Positions 21,582 through 33,990 are shown, counted from the stretch's first letter. The stretch: DNA of 64,000 nucleotides from Physcomitrium patens (GCF_000002425.4 NC_037263.1:13737792-13801791), one strand, 5' to 3'. Numbers and translations: made by a program. Notes: generated from the letters alone by a model not told the origin.

Positions 21582-23954
21582 ATGGAAAACGAAAATAAAA
21601 ATTTTGAAGGATTTTTGGAAGAAGTTTCTGATGGGGAGTCTTCTAAAGGACAAAGTATGCACATGGATCCGTCTATTGCTAGTTTGTTTCAAGCCTTCTC
21701 ATTATCAATGCAGCAACAGCAAAGCAATGATCAAAAGGAAGCTTTGGCAACCAAAGCATTGCAAGCAGTGGTCAATAAAATTGATCAATTTGATGGGAGG
21801 AATATTTCAAGGTATTTAAGATGTTATGTTTGTGAAATCGAATTAAATCGGATTTCTGAGAAGAAAATGGTTGCACTATTTGGACTTGCTACGATACCGG
21901 AGATAAGGGACCACATTACATCGATTACGGATCGTTGTGGGAATTCATGGGAGGATTTTTCACATGCATTGAAAGACGAATATTTCTTGGAAGATGCTGA
22001 TCGCGTTACTAAGAAGCTGTTTTTGGGATGGATTGAACGGCCCAATAAGAATTTGCAAGCAACAGAGCTACTAAGGGAATTTGAGAGGTAGTACTCTCAA
22101 TTATCGAAGGTAGAAAAATTGAAATTGGAGCCGAACAAAGTTGATCTATTTCTTCAAGCTGCTGATGGAGAATTGCAAGAGAAATTAGAACCCCTTCTTG
22201 AAGACAAAGAAGAAGATGAAGGATTGACAACGAAGTGGAAGAACGTTGAAGATGCGGTGGGGTTACTTACAAAAAAAGAAAGGAGGAAGGATAGGAGCAA
22301 TATTCTGAAAACAGTACAAGCACCCAAAGCTCCAGTACGTACAACACCACCGACAATGCCTACAGTTCAACCTTCGACATTCTTGTCAAAGAAAGCAGAT
22401 ATGGGTATGGAAGAAATTATACGAAGAATGCGAGATCTTCAAATCAAATTGGCAAGACTTGAAGAGAATACTTCTATAAACAATTTGAAGAATGTTTCAA
22501 AACAAGGATATGTACAAAGATGCATTTGGTGTGATGATGCTTCACACACTAGAAAAGATTGCAATGAATTTAATAATATGATACGGTAGGAAATTATTTG
22601 CTCGAAAGATGGGAAGATAGCATTGAAAGATAGGGAGGATCTTCTTCAAACCAATTTTGACAAGGGAGGAATGAGAGCATTGGTTCAAGATTACTTAAAA
22701 GAGCATGAAACAGTAGTACGAGAAAGTGCAAGTTATGGTGCTAGAGTAGATGATGAAATTGGTGGAAGTACGGAAACTAGTGAGTTTTGGGCTTCTGCCG
22801 TTTCTACAATGCAAGAAGGAAAATTACCTCGAGAAGCGTTATTGAGAATTGTAGCTACAATACGAGGAAGAACAGGTTGGAAGGATCCTGTTGAGTCTCT
22901 TTCAGTTCATGCATATATTGCTAAGAGCCAACATGAAGCTTTGATGGAAGAAAAAAGACGAGGAAATTTTGATGATACTAGAGAAGGAAATTCTTTTAAG
23001 AGGCAAACTCGAGGAGACAAGGCTCGGGAGGCAGCTTCACAAGAATTGCCTGTAAAGGATACCTCAGCATCATTGGGAGAAAAAACAACGGAGATAAAAG
23101 ATAAGGGCAAATCAATTGCTTATAAGCTACTTTCTGATATTGAAGCGGCAACAAATTTGAAAGGGGTGTTGGAAGAACGTATATTAAACGCTAAGGTGGA
23201 ATTCACATTGAAAGAAGTCTTGGAAATTGCAAAGAAGGAGTTTCATGATGTTATCATTGACAGCATTAAGCGAAAGAGGCAATTAATGAGCGAAACTGGA
23301 ATGAGTCATGCTATTGATGCAAGAATATGTAGAGATGAAGAAGAGGTTGATATGGGTAACAAGCAACCAACAAATGAAAAAAATGGGTATAATCAACGAG
23401 TACGTTTCAAAGATTCTAGTGACAAGGAAATGGAAACTTTGAGCCATTATACTCGAAAGCATTGGGCAAGGGCAACTACTGAGGTATTGGTGAAGGTAGG
23501 AGATATAGAAGAACCAATAGTTGCCTTGGTGGACCATGGTTCTGAAATAAATCTCATGTCTAAAGATCTTTATAAGAAGCAAAAATGGCCAATTGATATG
23601 GAACATGGATGGGCAATACGAGCAGCTAATAACACACGAGGCGAATTATATGGAGCTTGTCCAGATGTCAAAATTCGGATTGGAGATGTTGCGACGGAGC
23701 AACATTTCTTCGTTCAAGATACAACGTCTTATCCATTGATTTTAGGACAACCTTATATCACGGCAACACGGATGGAAACAAAGGTACTTGACGATGGTTC
23801 TGCTTATGCAAGGGTACGGAGCGAAGATGGGAGGAAAGCTGTACAATTTCTAACAGTACCTCCTAACCATGAACGGAATCGAGATAGGTTGAGGGACAAA
23901 CCATTGCCAAAGATTGTTGAAGGATTTAAGGATTTTGGGGAGGTACCACTGTAA
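21582..23954 (+). pseudogene. Element C gag-protease ORF with two in-frame stops
   Basis: ATG at 21582 (MENENKNFEGFLEE). Capsid-like sequence runs to about residue 170 (RYLRCYVCEIELN, WEDFSHALKDEYFLED). A zinc knuckle of the form C-x2-C-x4-H-x4-C is at residues 314-327 (22521-22562). A long acidic/basic linker follows. The protease is near residue 651: VALVDHGSEINLMS, where D-H-G (23532-23540) replaces the usual D-S/T-G, and LILGQPYITATRME follows. TAG at 22089-22091 and TAG at 22587-22589 interrupt one otherwise continuous frame of 791 codons. Both can be explained as CAG or TGG decay. The frame ends with TAA at 23952-23954, overlapping pol. Confidence 0.88.
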
Positions 23955-26900
23955 AGCGAGATTATGGAGGTACAAAAGAGGAGGTACTCTCGCGAGATGA
24001 AGGTGCCTTTGATGCGAGTTTTATTGATATATTGGAGAATGGAAATATTATGTATAAGAAAGTTGATGATTTTAAAAGAAAGGAAAGAAAAAGATTATAT
24101 GATATTGAAGGACAGTTACGCAAGATAGGTACATTACAAGATGATGAGAGGATTTTGGGTGTTTATGAAGAAAATGGGCTGGAAGATTCATTGGAATTGA
24201 TTACATCTATTGGATTAGGGGATAATGATAAGATTGTTGAGATTCATTCGAGAGAGGTTTATACCATGCTTGAATCTTTTCAAGCACCAGAAGTCACAGT
24301 AGAGACGAGATATAAAACGACAGATAAGAAGGTAAAGCCTGTTGCCGGACCATTACCAGAGGATTCTAAAGAACAAATGGGAGAAGCATCAAAAGAAGCA
24401 AGTTTAAGAGATCCAATGAGTATTGGACATCAGTTTACTGAAGAGACTTTTGAAGAATTGAAGATTGGTTCTGATGGTTCTTTATTGCCGGAGGAAATTA
24501 CTTGCTTCAAAAAGATGTTGGCTAAACAAGATAGATCGTTTGCCTTTGAATCTCATGAAATTGGGTGTGTGGATCCAAATATTATAACACCTATGGTTAT
24601 CTTCACTGTACCGCATGTACCTTGGAATCTAAGACCGATTCCAGTACCGAGGGCACATTTACCTAAATTGGTCGAACTATTGAAAGAAAAGATAAAGATG
24701 AAAATATTAGAACCTTCATTTGCACCGTATTCTAGTCGATGGTTTACGGTACCTAAGAAGAATGGGTCACTACGGTTTATTCAAGATATGCAGCCGGTGA
24801 ATGCTGTAACTGTCAGGAATGCAGGAATTGGACCTATTGTGGATGAATTTGCTGAGGCATTTGCTGGAAGGGCGATCTATTCAATGGATGATTTGTATTC
24901 AGGTTATGATCAATTTCAACTTGTCGAAGGAAGTAGAGATATGACAACGATGAGGACACCGCTTAGATTGGTTAGAATGTGCACTCTTCCTCAAGGCACG
25001 ACCAACTCAGTTGCGCATATGATGAATGGGATGAATAAGGTATTGAGAGATTTTATTTAGGAAAAGACTATGCCTTTTCTGGATGATGTTCCTATAAAAG
25101 GGTGCAGAGAAGGAGACAAGGATGAAACTTTAGATACGAGGGGGTGTCGCAGATATGTTGTTGATCATATACAAGATTGTGAAAAGATTTTAACTCGGCT
25201 TGGAGAAGTTCATCTTACATTATCGAGTATGAAGTCCGTATTTGGAGTGCGAGAGGTTGTAATTGTTGGACATTTATGCGGATCTTACGAAAGAAAACCA
25301 GATCCGACTAAAGTTGATGCAATTGGAAGGATGAAAGAGGATTGTGGTTCTTTAACAGAGGTTCGCAGGTTTTTGGGTGCATGTATATTTTATCGAATCT
25401 GGATCCCTCATTTTGCTCACATAGCGGATCCATTATATGTACTGTTACGCAAGGGTTACCGATTTGAATGGAAAGAAAGGCATATTCAGGCAATGCAAAG
25501 ATTGAAGAAATTATTGATGTCACCTCCAATATTGAGGAAGGTTGATTATAAGTGCAATAGACCAGTGATTCTTACTGTAGACGCTAGTCCAATTACCGTT
25601 GGATGGGCGGTGGGTCAAGATGATTCGAATGGGAGTAGATTTGCAGTTCGATTTGGGGCTAAAGTTTTAAGTATTCGTCAGCGTGCATATTCGCAAGTCA
25701 AAAGAGAACTTTGGGGAGTCGTTTCGACTATGAAAGCTGAAAAGGACTATTTGATTGGGACAGTAGTAGTAATTAAAACAGATTGCTTGCCATTGCTTGG
25801 AATGATTATTAACTGTTCAACGCCAGATATTGCAATGTTGAGATGGATTGCTTATATTAAGTCACTAAATCCAGAATTTAAGCATATCACTGGAAAGGAC
25901 AATTTAGTAGCAGACATGCTATCTCGAGCAAGATACGAGAGGGAGGACGAAATGGTTGAAGACATTGATGATGTCGGATTGAAATTCTATTCAATGTCGA
26001 ATCTCAACAGAGAAGACAAGCTATTTCTTGAAGAATCTTATGAAGGAGAATTATTGGATATTGGTCATTATTTGAATACCTTGTCTAAGCATGGGAATTG
26101 GTCTACAGAAAAATTCAAACAAATAAGAAAAAAAGCATATGGATTTTTAATTCGAGATGGATACTTATGGAAGAGACCGAAGAAAGGAATTGGGATGCCA
26201 CAATGAGTGATAGGCAAAAGGGAAGAAAAACTAAAATTATTAAAGGAGTTTCATGATAGTTTATAGGCAGGGCATAGAGGAATCTGGGCTACTTTTGCTA
26301 AACTCAAGGAACGATATTGGTGGAAAAATATGTATCGAGATGTGCTCTCATTTGTAGAGTCATGTGAAATCTGTCAATCGTATTCTAATATCCGACATCG
26401 AGATGGTCTTCATCCTACGTATCCTCTGGCTATTCATTTTAAATGGGTTGTTGATTTGGTTATTATGTCGGTTGGGTTATGGCAGATGAGATATTTGGTT
26501 TTATCTCGTGAAGATTTATCAAATCTAGTAGAAGGAAGAGCATTGAGGACAAAATCTACAGAGGGGATTTGTAGGTTTTTGCTTGAAGATGTCATTTGCC
26601 GTTACGGGTGCATAGGAAAAATCACTACAGATCGTGGAGAATTAAATGCACAAGAAGCTCGTAAGTTCTTTGAAAAATGTGGAGTTAAACTATCACTGAC
26701 TACTGCTTATAATCCGGAAGGGAATGCGAAAAGCGAATGCGGTCACCCGCCGATTGCGAAAGCATTGGTTAAAACTTGTAATAGGAAGGTTAAAGAGTGG
26801 CCACGGCTTTTGTCATTTACATTATGGGCTGATCGAACAACACATAGTTCGGTGACAGGATATATGCCAGTAGAACTTATGACAGGTCAAAAATCAATTA

Positions 26901-27430
26901 TGCCGATTGAAGAAAAGGTACTTACTTGGAGTATACTACCATGGGAAGATGGATTGACAAGAGAAGAACTTTTGGCTATTAGGATTCGACAATTGGAGCA
27001 AAGAACGGAAGATGTCCAGATAGCATTGGAAAGGTTAAAAAGAGCAAGGTTACAAAACAAGGCGCGATTCGATAAGCAACATCGATTGAGACCAAAAGCA
27101 ATCGAGGAAGGTGACTGGGTACTTGTTTATGACAATAGTCTGGATAATCAACATAGTACTTTGCGGAAATTTTCAAAACGTTGGTTTGGACCATATGTTA
27201 TAACAACTATTCATGATAATGCGACTTACTCATTACGGGAGTTAGATGGTACAAAATTGAAAATACCAATTGCAGGGAAGCGAGTAAAAATATTTAAACG
27301 AAGATACGCAGAGATGAATATGAAAGACCTTAATGAAGGTACAGAGATTCCGCAGCAAGAAGATGAAAGTGATATGGATAATGAAGGTGACAAAGACGAA
27401 CTGGACAAAGACGTAGGAGATATATTCTGA
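23951..27430 (+). pseudogene. Element C pol ORF: RT, RNase H, integrase, with three in-frame stops
   Basis: The frame is -1 relative to gag-protease and overlaps it by about 22 bases (open from 23930). RT: WFTVPKKNGSLRFIQD (24740-24790), YSGYDQFQL, then catalytic FLDD at 25076-25087 in place of YxDD. RNase H: TVDASP (25575), KRELWG (25705), KTDCLPL (25780). Integrase: GHRGIWATF and SCEICQ form the zinc region (26270-26380), then core D in VVDLVIM, D in TTDRGEL and E in NAKSECGH, with 34 residues between the last two. RWFGPYVI near 27180 is the GPY/F module. A very acidic tail ends at TGA 27428-27430. Stops: TAG 25058, TGA 26204, TAG 26264. Confidence 0.88.
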
Positions 27431-27480
27431 ATCAAACAGCAATTGGGTAAATTGGTGCATACCGGAGGATGCACAGGTTC

Positions 27481-27492
27481 AGAGGGGGTGGA
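27481..27492 (+). other. Element C polypurine tract
   Basis: AGAGGGGGTGGA directly precedes the TGTCGTG start of the 3' LTR. A related, decayed tract precedes the LTR of relic K at 40985-40994. Confidence 0.9.
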
Positions 27493-28844
27493 TGTCGTGT
27501 TGTAACACGAGTATACAGTGAAAATAAAAAGAAAGGAGAATTTTATTAATATTCAGTTACCTCGAATATTGGGAGCATCAACCAACTCCAGTACAAATAC
27601 TGAGTGGTCAGGTTCAGTCACTCCGTTACAGTCAACCGGGGCATACTGAAATGCTCCGTTCGATTCCAATAACGGGAGTCAGCAGGAAGAGAAGGACCAA
27701 TTCACACGACGGGTTCGAGGAGCCAATTGGATCCAATTTCGATAATCCAATCCGGGTCCTCTTATCCAATATGAGACCTGAATTGGCCGGTCAACCCAAT
27801 GCAGTCTAATTACGGGAAATCCAGGTCTTACTACGGGTCTTAGCCAATCTGACGCGAGGACCAATTTGACCCAATTACGGGAACATCCAGGTTACTACGG
27901 GCATCTTTCCCAATATAGGACCTGAATTGGTCGGGCGACTCAATGTGGTCCCGATTACGGGGTTCGATTCTGTTTCAGGCTGTCCTGTTCTCTGTGCCGT
28001 TTCAGGGAACGTTGTTTTCGGTAAATGGATTTCTTAAAGGTAAAAACGGAGGAAAAAGCTTGACGGCGAGAGCCAATTTCGGATCCAAGCTTGAGGTGGG
28101 AGCCAATTCCGGATCTAAGACGGAAGATTGAAGAAATTCAGAGGATAAGGTTAGGGGGGGATATAGTTTTGAGAGGGGAGGTTTTTTTTTCGGGGGAATC
28201 GGGGGGGGGAGCGAGTTTTCAAGCTTTTGCAAGGTTACCAGTTCGGTTTTTCATTGGAGGTTTTTGAAAGATCAAGGGAATTAGAGAGAGGAGCTTCATG
28301 CTTCGGGTCGGGGAAGGAAAGACATAGAATTTGGATTTTTCTTCTTCGTAGAGTTTTGAGAAGACTAAGGCAATCGCTGCTGAAGTCAGTGTTGTAATGG
28401 TGAATCAAGATTTTTAAATGAAGTGGGTTTGAATACTCTTGACTGTTTTGTAAAATCGAGTTACGTCTGTGATTGAAGGATTAAAGGGGTGTCTATAGGA
28501 TTGAGTATGCGGAGTGAATGAAATTTATTGGGTTAATCTAACAGGACAGTCAGTGGATACAAGATCGTAAGTACAAAGGGATATTGAAGATTAACAATTT
28601 GGGTTGTTCGGGGTTCTCTGTAACGTCTAGAGACCTATCGGCTCGAAAAAAAAAAAAAAAAAAAAAAAAAGACTTCGACAAGCAGTCGAAGAGCATCCGT
28701 ATAGATTTACGATGCATTCTTGTAGTCGTTTATATTCCAGCAGTCAAAAATTGATAGACTGCTTGACTATCGGCAAATCTCCATACTACCTTCTACAGCC
28801 AGACGCCCGGCGCGTTCTCGAGCAGGAAAGCACGTAATACGACA
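27493..28844 (+). repeat. Element C 3' LTR
   Basis: 1352 bp, about 25 substitutions from 20155-21510, plus a shorter A tract (about 28647-28670). Ends in AATACGACA, then ATGG and the protease of B. Confidence 0.95.
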
Positions 28845-31800
28845 ATGGAGGATCTAATATAAATCTTATGAATGCCACTATAATAGAGGAATTGGGTTTA
28901 AATCACTTATTGCCTACTACAATGGTTTTGAGAATGGTTGACTGCAGTCAAGTTAAACCTATGGATATTTTACGAAGTATTGATACGGTAATTGCGAGGA
29001 TTATTTACAAAATTGATTATATTATTTTTTGATTACAAAGTTCTATATTGTCATATCCAATTTTATTAGGACGACCGTGGTTGTACCAAGCTAAAGCTCA
29101 AAATGATAAGGGCCATAGTACATTGACAATTGGGAAAGGTAATGATAAAATTGTGCTTCAAATATACCCTATCCAATATCATGGAAAAACTCAAGTAGCC
29201 AGTTCAAAATTCATGTTAGATTATAAAGATGAATCTACAAAAGAAGAAATTGGTGCACCTGCCCCAATTTATGCTAATATAAGGTAAGTTATTGAGCACA
29301 CTAAAATAAACTACTAGTGCAGGGGACTGGAAGAGTACAATTTTTCCAGATATTATTGACAATTCTGATCATATGATTACATATTGAATGAATAGATAGG
29401 ATGTTAATTACATCAGTGCTATAGAACTGGAGTTGAAAAGTTCTCATGTATCGGATTTTATGAAAGATTCTAGAATTGAGTAGAACATCAGTCCAAGGAC
29501 TTTTGAAATTCCACGATGTCAACCAATTAATTTAGGTACAGGAGAGGCTCTCCAAATCATTCAGATTTACGACTGTATAAAAGGCAAGGACAAAGAAATT
29601 TTGGTGGATTACTTTTTAATGCATAAAACTGGTTTTGTATGGTCATATGCGGATTTGAAAGAAATTCTAGCTGAAGTTTGTGAGCATTGAATTATATTGG
29701 AGGAGAACGCTATATCAATATGCCAAAGACAACATTGACTTAATCCAAAATACTCACTTATGGTAAAAGAAGAACTGGATAAATTTTTGGAAGTTAGATT
29801 TATCTATCCAATTCCTTTCAATGAATGGATTTCACCAATTATTATGGTACCAAAAAAGAATGGAAAAGTTCGTATTTGTCAAGATTTCCAAAAATTAAAT
29901 GTGGCTACCAAGAAGGATTATTTTTCTTTACCATTCACAGATAGTATATTTGATGTTGTCGTTAGACATGAATGTTATTCATTTCTTGATGGATTCTCCG
30001 ATTATAATCAAGTTAAGATTGCAAAAGAAGACTAGTTAAAAACTACTTTTACTACGGATTGGGGGACCTTTGCCTATAAGGTTATGCCGTTTGGGCTTTG
30101 TAATGCACCAGCTACATTTCAAAGGGTAATGATGCAAGCGTTCCAAGATTATCTATGAATTTCAATGGAAATATTTCTAGTTGATTTTTGTACATTTAAT
30201 ACAAGAGCCACACATTTAGAATGTCTAAGTCAATGTTTGAATCAATGTACCAAATATGGAATTTCTTTAAATTTGAAAAAGTACCAATTTGGTGTACCTT
30301 CTGGTAAACTATTGGGTCATATAGTTTCGATGGCAGTCATTGCTACACATCCGAATAAAATAAAGATTATAGTAGAATTAAAGCAACTAGACAATATTAC
30401 GAGTGTTTGAGTATTTGTCGGCCATGTCAGTTATTATCGGCAATTTATCTATCTATTCGCAGTTATATGCCTTCTTTTGACAAATCTCTTGAAGAAACCA
30501 CCAACCAATGGGACCAGTCCATTTTGGACAAAAATTGATTTCAGCACCAATATTGGTGGCACCTTGTTAGACAATACCATTCCAAGTTTATGTAGATGCA
30601 TCTAATGTCGCGATTGGTTCTGTGCTAAGCCAGAAAGATGACCGGGGTTTTGATCACCCTATTTATTATGCAAGTCGTCAATTGATAGCAGCTGAAAGAA
30701 ATTATACAATAATCGAAAAAGAAGCATTGGGAATGATTTATTCCATACAAATGTTTCAACATTATCTTCTTGATTATAAATTTTTTTTCCATGTCAACCA
30801 TGATGCTTTAAAATATATAATTAATAAGCTTCAATTGAGTGGTCGTATTACACGATGGATTCTACTCTTGTAGAAATTTGACTTTACTATTCAGATAAGA
30901 TCAGAAAAATCATATTCCAATACGGACCATTTATCTCGGTTATCCAATATATTGGGTAATGAACCCATTAACGATGCACTACCTGATGCAGAACTGTTTA
31001 CACTAGATATAATTACTCCGGAGTATAGTGAAATAATTCAATACTTGACATTTCAAACCTTCCCATCCAATTTCAATGAAAAGCTTAAACGATGCTTAAT
31101 ATTAAAATATGCACCTTTTACAATGATTGGTGAAGCTTTATATAAACAAGGTAAGGATGGAGTTTTACGACGCTGTATTTATCAGACTGAAGTGCGTACT
31201 ATATTAGAAGGTTGCCACTTGGATAGTTGTGGTGGATATTTTGTGGGAGATAGTACGGCTTGTAAAGCTTTACAGGTTGGTTATTGGTGGCCAACAATAT
31301 TTGCAGATGCCCACCAATTCATCTATCATTGTCACCCATATCAAAGAATGGGTCGACGTATTAGAACTTCAACAATGCCATTGGTACTCATTCTGGCTCA
31401 AGTGCCTTATGAAAAATGGGGAATTGATTTTGTAGGACCAATTGCACCAGCCTCGAGAAATGGACAAAAATGGTTTATACTTGTAGCAATGGATTACATA
31501 ACAAAATAGGCTGAAGCAATAGCTACAAAAACTGATAGTGCAAGTACAGTAGCAACCTTTTTGTATGAAAATATTATTACACTGTTCGGTTGTCCATGAG
31601 TATTAGTTAGTAATTGGAGAACTCATTTTATCAATAGTACAATCGAAGTACTCACGGCTAAATACGAGATAAAACATCAAAAGACTATACTGTATCATCC
31701 TAGAGCCAATGGAGAAACAAAAAAGACTAATGGAATTTTATGTAAAATCTTAACAAAAACAGTTTCAAGAGCAAGAACAGATTGGGACACTAAGTTATTT

Positions 31801-32230
31801 GCAGCTTTATGGGCATATCATACTGCGTATAAAGTTACTACCAATGCTATCCCTTTCCAATTGGTTTATGGTCAGGAAGTAATCTTATCTATTGAATTGA
31901 AAGTCCAAAGTTTATAAATTGCTATAGATAATAGATTGAAAGATCAGGATTCATTATGACACCATTTAGAAGAATTAAAAAAATTAGATGAAACTAAAGC
32001 CAATGCATTAATGATATTGGAAACTACCCAAAAATGAAGGAAGACTTATTATGATAGTAAGTTTAGACCAAAGGCTTTTATGCCAAATAATTTGGTACTT
32101 CTTTATGATAGTCGATTTAAAATTTTTCAAGAAAATTTTAAGTTCGATGGCATGGGCCATATCGAGTTATTGACGGATTTCCAAATGGTTCAGTATAATT
32201 AGAAGATTTTATGGATACTAAATTTATGAC
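28845..32230 (+). pseudogene. Element B pol relic: protease, RT, RNase H, integrase
   Basis: Continues from 20154. Protease: GSNINLMNATIIEELG directly after the junction, then YPILLGRPWLYQAKAQ near 29052. RT: KEELDKFLEVRFIYPIPF (29760), ISPIIMVPKKNGKVRICQ, and the catalytic site as FLVD (one Asp lost) near 30172. RNase H: YVDASNVAIGSVLSQKDD (30590), then the DALKYIINKLQLSGR block. Integrase: EGCHLDSCGGYF (31210), core D in GIDFVGPI (31426-31428), Asn for the second Asp (31612-31614), Lys for Glu (31720-31722), then IPFQLVYGQEVILSIE. Element D shares both substitutions. About ten stops and some frame changes. Confidence 0.9.
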
Positions 32231-32388
32231 ACAGATTAATGGTAATCGGCTTAAACTTTACTATACATAAACTCGAGATGGATTTTTTGTTACAAAAAAG
32301 AGAGTCGACCCAATTGATTGGACCATAGTAAGAAGTAGGAGGGGGGCTCTTGATAAGCATCGTGTTTTCTTTTGTGGTTAAGAAGAAG

Positions 32389-32748
32389 ATGGCGAACATG
32401 ATATCTTAGACAGTAAGGATGGCGACCGATTAGAAGGAATGGTAAGAATGGCTGCAAGTAGAGGTTGCGATGTTGCAGACTCAACTAGCAGTATTAGCGA
32501 AGGAGGCCAATAATTTAGTACGGATCAATACGCCAGTTTTAGCGATAATACCTTCAGAAGTAGCTTTGAAATCGACAGAAGAATGGCAGAAGATGTTGGA
32601 GGAGCGTGACAACCAAATTGGCTGATGTGAGTCTCAGGTACAAGAATTGGATTTATTAAATGAAATTCTGATGACGCATTTGGATTGAGAACCATCGAAC
32701 ACCAAGGTGGATGACAAAGATGTAAAGAGAAGAAGGTCACCAATTTAA
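32389..32748 (+). pseudogene. Element B 3' ORF relic with coiled-coil segment
   Basis: ATG at 32389 (MANMIS) to TAA at 32746-32748 in a single frame with five internal stops. Heptad-like sequence is visible: LQTQLAVLAKEANNLV and STEEWQKMLEERDNQIG, then QVQELDLLNEILMTHLD. It occupies the same place (after integrase, before the polypurine tract) as the longer coiled-coil ORF of D (9686-11388). Function unknown. The B version seems to have lost the N-terminal part. Confidence 0.5.
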
Positions 32749-32856
32749 AGGGTGGTAAGCCAACGCCATTGATTGAAGAAGCCAATGCTGCTACGTCTTT
32801 ATAAGTTGAGGCTAAATAATGTTTACGAGGATGCTATATAATTAGGAGTGGAGCTA

Positions 32857-33410
32857 TGTAGAATAGGTAAATAAACTTTGTGGTAAGTTACTGGTTGGTT
32901 ATTGACAACCTTGAGAATTAGATTGATGGTTAGGCAATTTAGTTGGTAACAGTAGGTTGTTAGTAGAATAAATGGTTAACAATTCAAAGGGACATAACCT
33001 TTGGAATCCACTGGCCGGCAAATCATCTTTTTAGTAGGATAAATAGGTTGAAGAAAGAGAGATCGAGAGCCAGAGTGAGAATCATAAGCCGAGAGCGAGA
33101 CTGAGAATCATAAGCCGGGGTAAGCTTGGTCCTACTTCTTTGTTTTTTTTATTATTTGATTATGAAGAATGGTGATTGAGAGAAGCATTATTGAATTGAT
33201 AATCTTAGAATGGATTATGGGTTGAATTAAGATAGAAGTAGTAAGCCTCGGTGTTTTGTAGTTTGATACTTGATTTCAGATAGGCAGAATATAGTCAATT
33301 GTGATACTAATAGATCCAATTCATATAACTAGTCTTTCCCCGTGTTCGAACCCACCTCTATTAGTTCAATTGCTTTGGTCTACTGAAACTTGAACGCAAA
33401 GAGAACAACA
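32857..33410 (+). repeat. Element B 3' LTR, preceded by polypurine tract 32843-32856
   Basis: 554 bp, TGTAGAATAGG to GAGAACAACA. Preceded by TAGGAGTGGAGCTA. Followed by ATGAT and the resumed chromodomain end of E. Confidence 0.93.
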
Positions 33411-33528
33411 ATGATATCCATCAAAATCAAGATGAAAACCTTCCTTATAAAAGAAATAAGATCTAAACAAGCTAATATTCTACTTTCAATCCTTGTTTGT
33501 AGCTTCTTTGTAATTGTAACCGTGAAGA

Positions 33529-33955
33529 GATGGAGAACCAAAATCCAATGGATTTGACTCAAGAACCTTTGTTTGTTGACTTGTCAGATAAGACATTACG
33601 ATTGTCACAACCTTCAAGACAATGCAATCGAGATAAAGATCCTTGAGAATGACATATTTTTCTTGAAATAGATGGTGAGATACAATGCATTTGGTATCAT
33701 AACCTTGGAAGGAACTCTCAATGTTTGGTGATTTTATTAGATGTAGGAACAACTCCTAACAGTGTTCCAAATATTTTATTTTTGAAGGAAGTTATGAAGG
33801 CCTTAATAACAATCAAATAACTAGGTGGTCTTTGTGCCATAATATAAGACACTATCGATGGTTGAGAGGCCCTATCAATCATCTTCAAAGAGAATAAAGA
33901 TCAGAGTATGTGGCAAAAATAATTCGTTGTAATTTAAACTTTCTTGACATGTGAT
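33529..33955 (+). pseudogene. Element E ORF3 relic
   Basis: ATG at 33529 opens MENQNPMDLTQEPLFVDLSD, matching ORF3 of A. The LVILLDVGTTPNSVPNILF block is retained, but several stops and a frameshift near 33780 break the frame. Its presence in this old copy shows that ORF3 is an old part of the family. Confidence 0.8.
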
Positions 33956-33990
33956 CACTTTATGGAACTCGTCCCTAGAAGAGAGAGTAA

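Larger units (their letters stand above)
20155..28844 (+). mobile_element. Element C: young Ty3/gypsy retrotransposon of a divergent type
   Basis: C is 8.7 kb: 5' LTR (20155-21510), tRNA-Trp primer site, gag-protease ORF (21582-23954), pol ORF (23951-27430), polypurine tract and 3' LTR (27493-28844). The LTRs differ at about 25 of 1350 positions, fewest of all pairs here, so C is the youngest insertion. The coding part is nearly continuous, with five stops in long frames. There is no chromodomain. Motifs are unusual: protease D-H-G, RT FLDD, and an integrase catalytic spacing one residue shorter than in A. I do not assign a named clade. Confidence 0.95.
17009..33410 (+). mobile_element. Element B: Tat/Athila-like Ty3/gypsy retrotransposon, split by element C
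   Basis: The parts are 5' LTR (17009-17536), tRNA-Asp-type primer site, gag with three zinc knuckles (17888-20150), protease-RT-RNase H-integrase (28845-32230), a short 3' ORF relic (32389-32748), polypurine tract and 3' LTR (32857-33410). Without C it is about 7.7 kb. The LTRs differ by roughly 8% by eye, plus a 26-bp tandem duplication in the right one. Pol is close to element D. It has many stops and is inactive. Confidence 0.93.

Noticed and set aside
22907-23606. Reverse-strand frames inside gag-protease of C
   Set aside because: Shadows of the forward coding frame, Phe/Leu/Ile-rich as expected from antisense.
24032-24034. Start codon of C pol at 24032
   Set aside because: The codon is TTG and the frame is open further upstream to 23930; Pol is more likely made by frameshift from Gag.
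3203-27430. Alternative genetic code with TAA/TAG read as Gln
   Set aside because: Several stops stand at expected Gln codons, but others stand at Tyr, Ser, Trp, Cys, Lys and Arg positions, and TGA also occurs in frame. The intact DUF300 gene uses CAA/CAG for Gln. Ordinary decay explains the data.
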